The notes under the pieces are model-generated. The model was not told the DNA's origin. It ran no database searches and worked only from the letters and a program-made list of their open reading frames with translations. Of a stretch of DNA of 64,000 nt, positions 63,855 through 64,000 are shown one piece after another (position 1 is the stretch's first letter; each line of letters starts with the position of its first letter). The stretch comes from Oegoconia quadripuncta (taxonomy: Eukaryota > Arthropoda > Insecta > Lepidoptera > Autostichidae): assembly GCA_949316235.1 (NCBI GenBank), contig OX438744.1, positions 2,480,001 to 2,544,000 on the forward strand, read 5' to 3'. The translations under genes were made by a program, and so were the position numbers.

Positions 63855-64000
63855 CAAAGATTGAAAAAGTATAAAGAGATGGCTTGGACATGTGGAGAGG
63901 ATGAATGAAAGAAGACTAACGAAAGTGATATACTAAGCGAATGTGGATGGTATAGTGTTGGTAGGGGAAGACCACGGCGAAGGAACCATGGTCAAATTGG
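63855..64000 (+). pseudogene. LINE C-terminal fragment ('[12 protein letters not shown]' lineage), cut by window edge
   Basis: Frame-broken codons for [26 protein letters not shown] and VGRGRPRRRNHGQIG parallel 42114-42353. Small indels break the frame, and it runs off the window. Confidence 0.7.

Overview
The window looks like gene-desert sequence from a lepidopteran (moth or butterfly) nuclear genome. It is AT-rich, has no operons or ribosome binding sites, and is built almost entirely from transposable elements of kinds typical of that order: several tRNA-derived SINE families, 5'-truncated LINE 3' ends, short non-autonomous DNA elements, a Tc1/mariner-type transposon with long inverted repeats, and a Ty3/gypsy-type LTR-class retrotransposon. 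I found no exon of a host gene I could recognise on either strand. The species cannot be named from this sequence.

There are two near-complete autonomous elements. At 45594-47512 a Tc1/mariner-superfamily element has 266-bp terminal inverted repeats that differ at only about three positions. Its minus-strand transposase keeps three catalytic aspartates (DD40D spacing) but seems to have lost its N-terminal DNA-binding region. At 55680-61347 a 5.7-kb Ty3/gypsy-type element carries one uninterrupted 1431-codon Gag-Pol frame (two zinc knuckles, protease, RT, RNase H, integrase, GPF module). It lies between two apparently identical 350-bp direct repeats and an 8-bp target duplication, so it inserted recently. 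Unusually, these repeats include the first candidate gag start codon, and a 69-bp tandem array sits between pol and the 3' repeat.

The rest is a nested patchwork. Four SINE-like families (called A, B, C and D here) supply about two dozen copies. A (box A near CGACCGATTGG) and B (CGACCTGTTTGG) share a common body. C (CCGCCTCCGTGGCTCAA) and D (GCATCGGTGGCTCAGCGG) are separate. At least five LINE lineages left C-terminal reverse-transcriptase fragments or 3' UTRs: a Jockey/CR1-like lineage ending in [10 protein letters not shown], one ending in YYKISDYL, an RTE-like lineage, a 'VERMNE..RLTK' lineage and GC-rich R1-like pieces. MITE families occur at 10572-11074 and in three copies at 27142, 40136 and 52889. 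Several loci show insertion inside insertion with readable target duplications.

Structural oddities include a perfect 62-bp palindrome (6077-6138), long snap-back hairpins (208-607 and 21308-21502), an 84-bp tandem array split by a SINE (33869-34475), a 434-bp tandem duplication (19981-20828), a 52-bp tandem satellite that seems to have grown from a SINE-B tail (54131-54480), and a GC-rich hairpin-rich island (18550-19390). All assignments come from reading the sequence alone. Family names are homology judgements made from memory and were not checked by database search.
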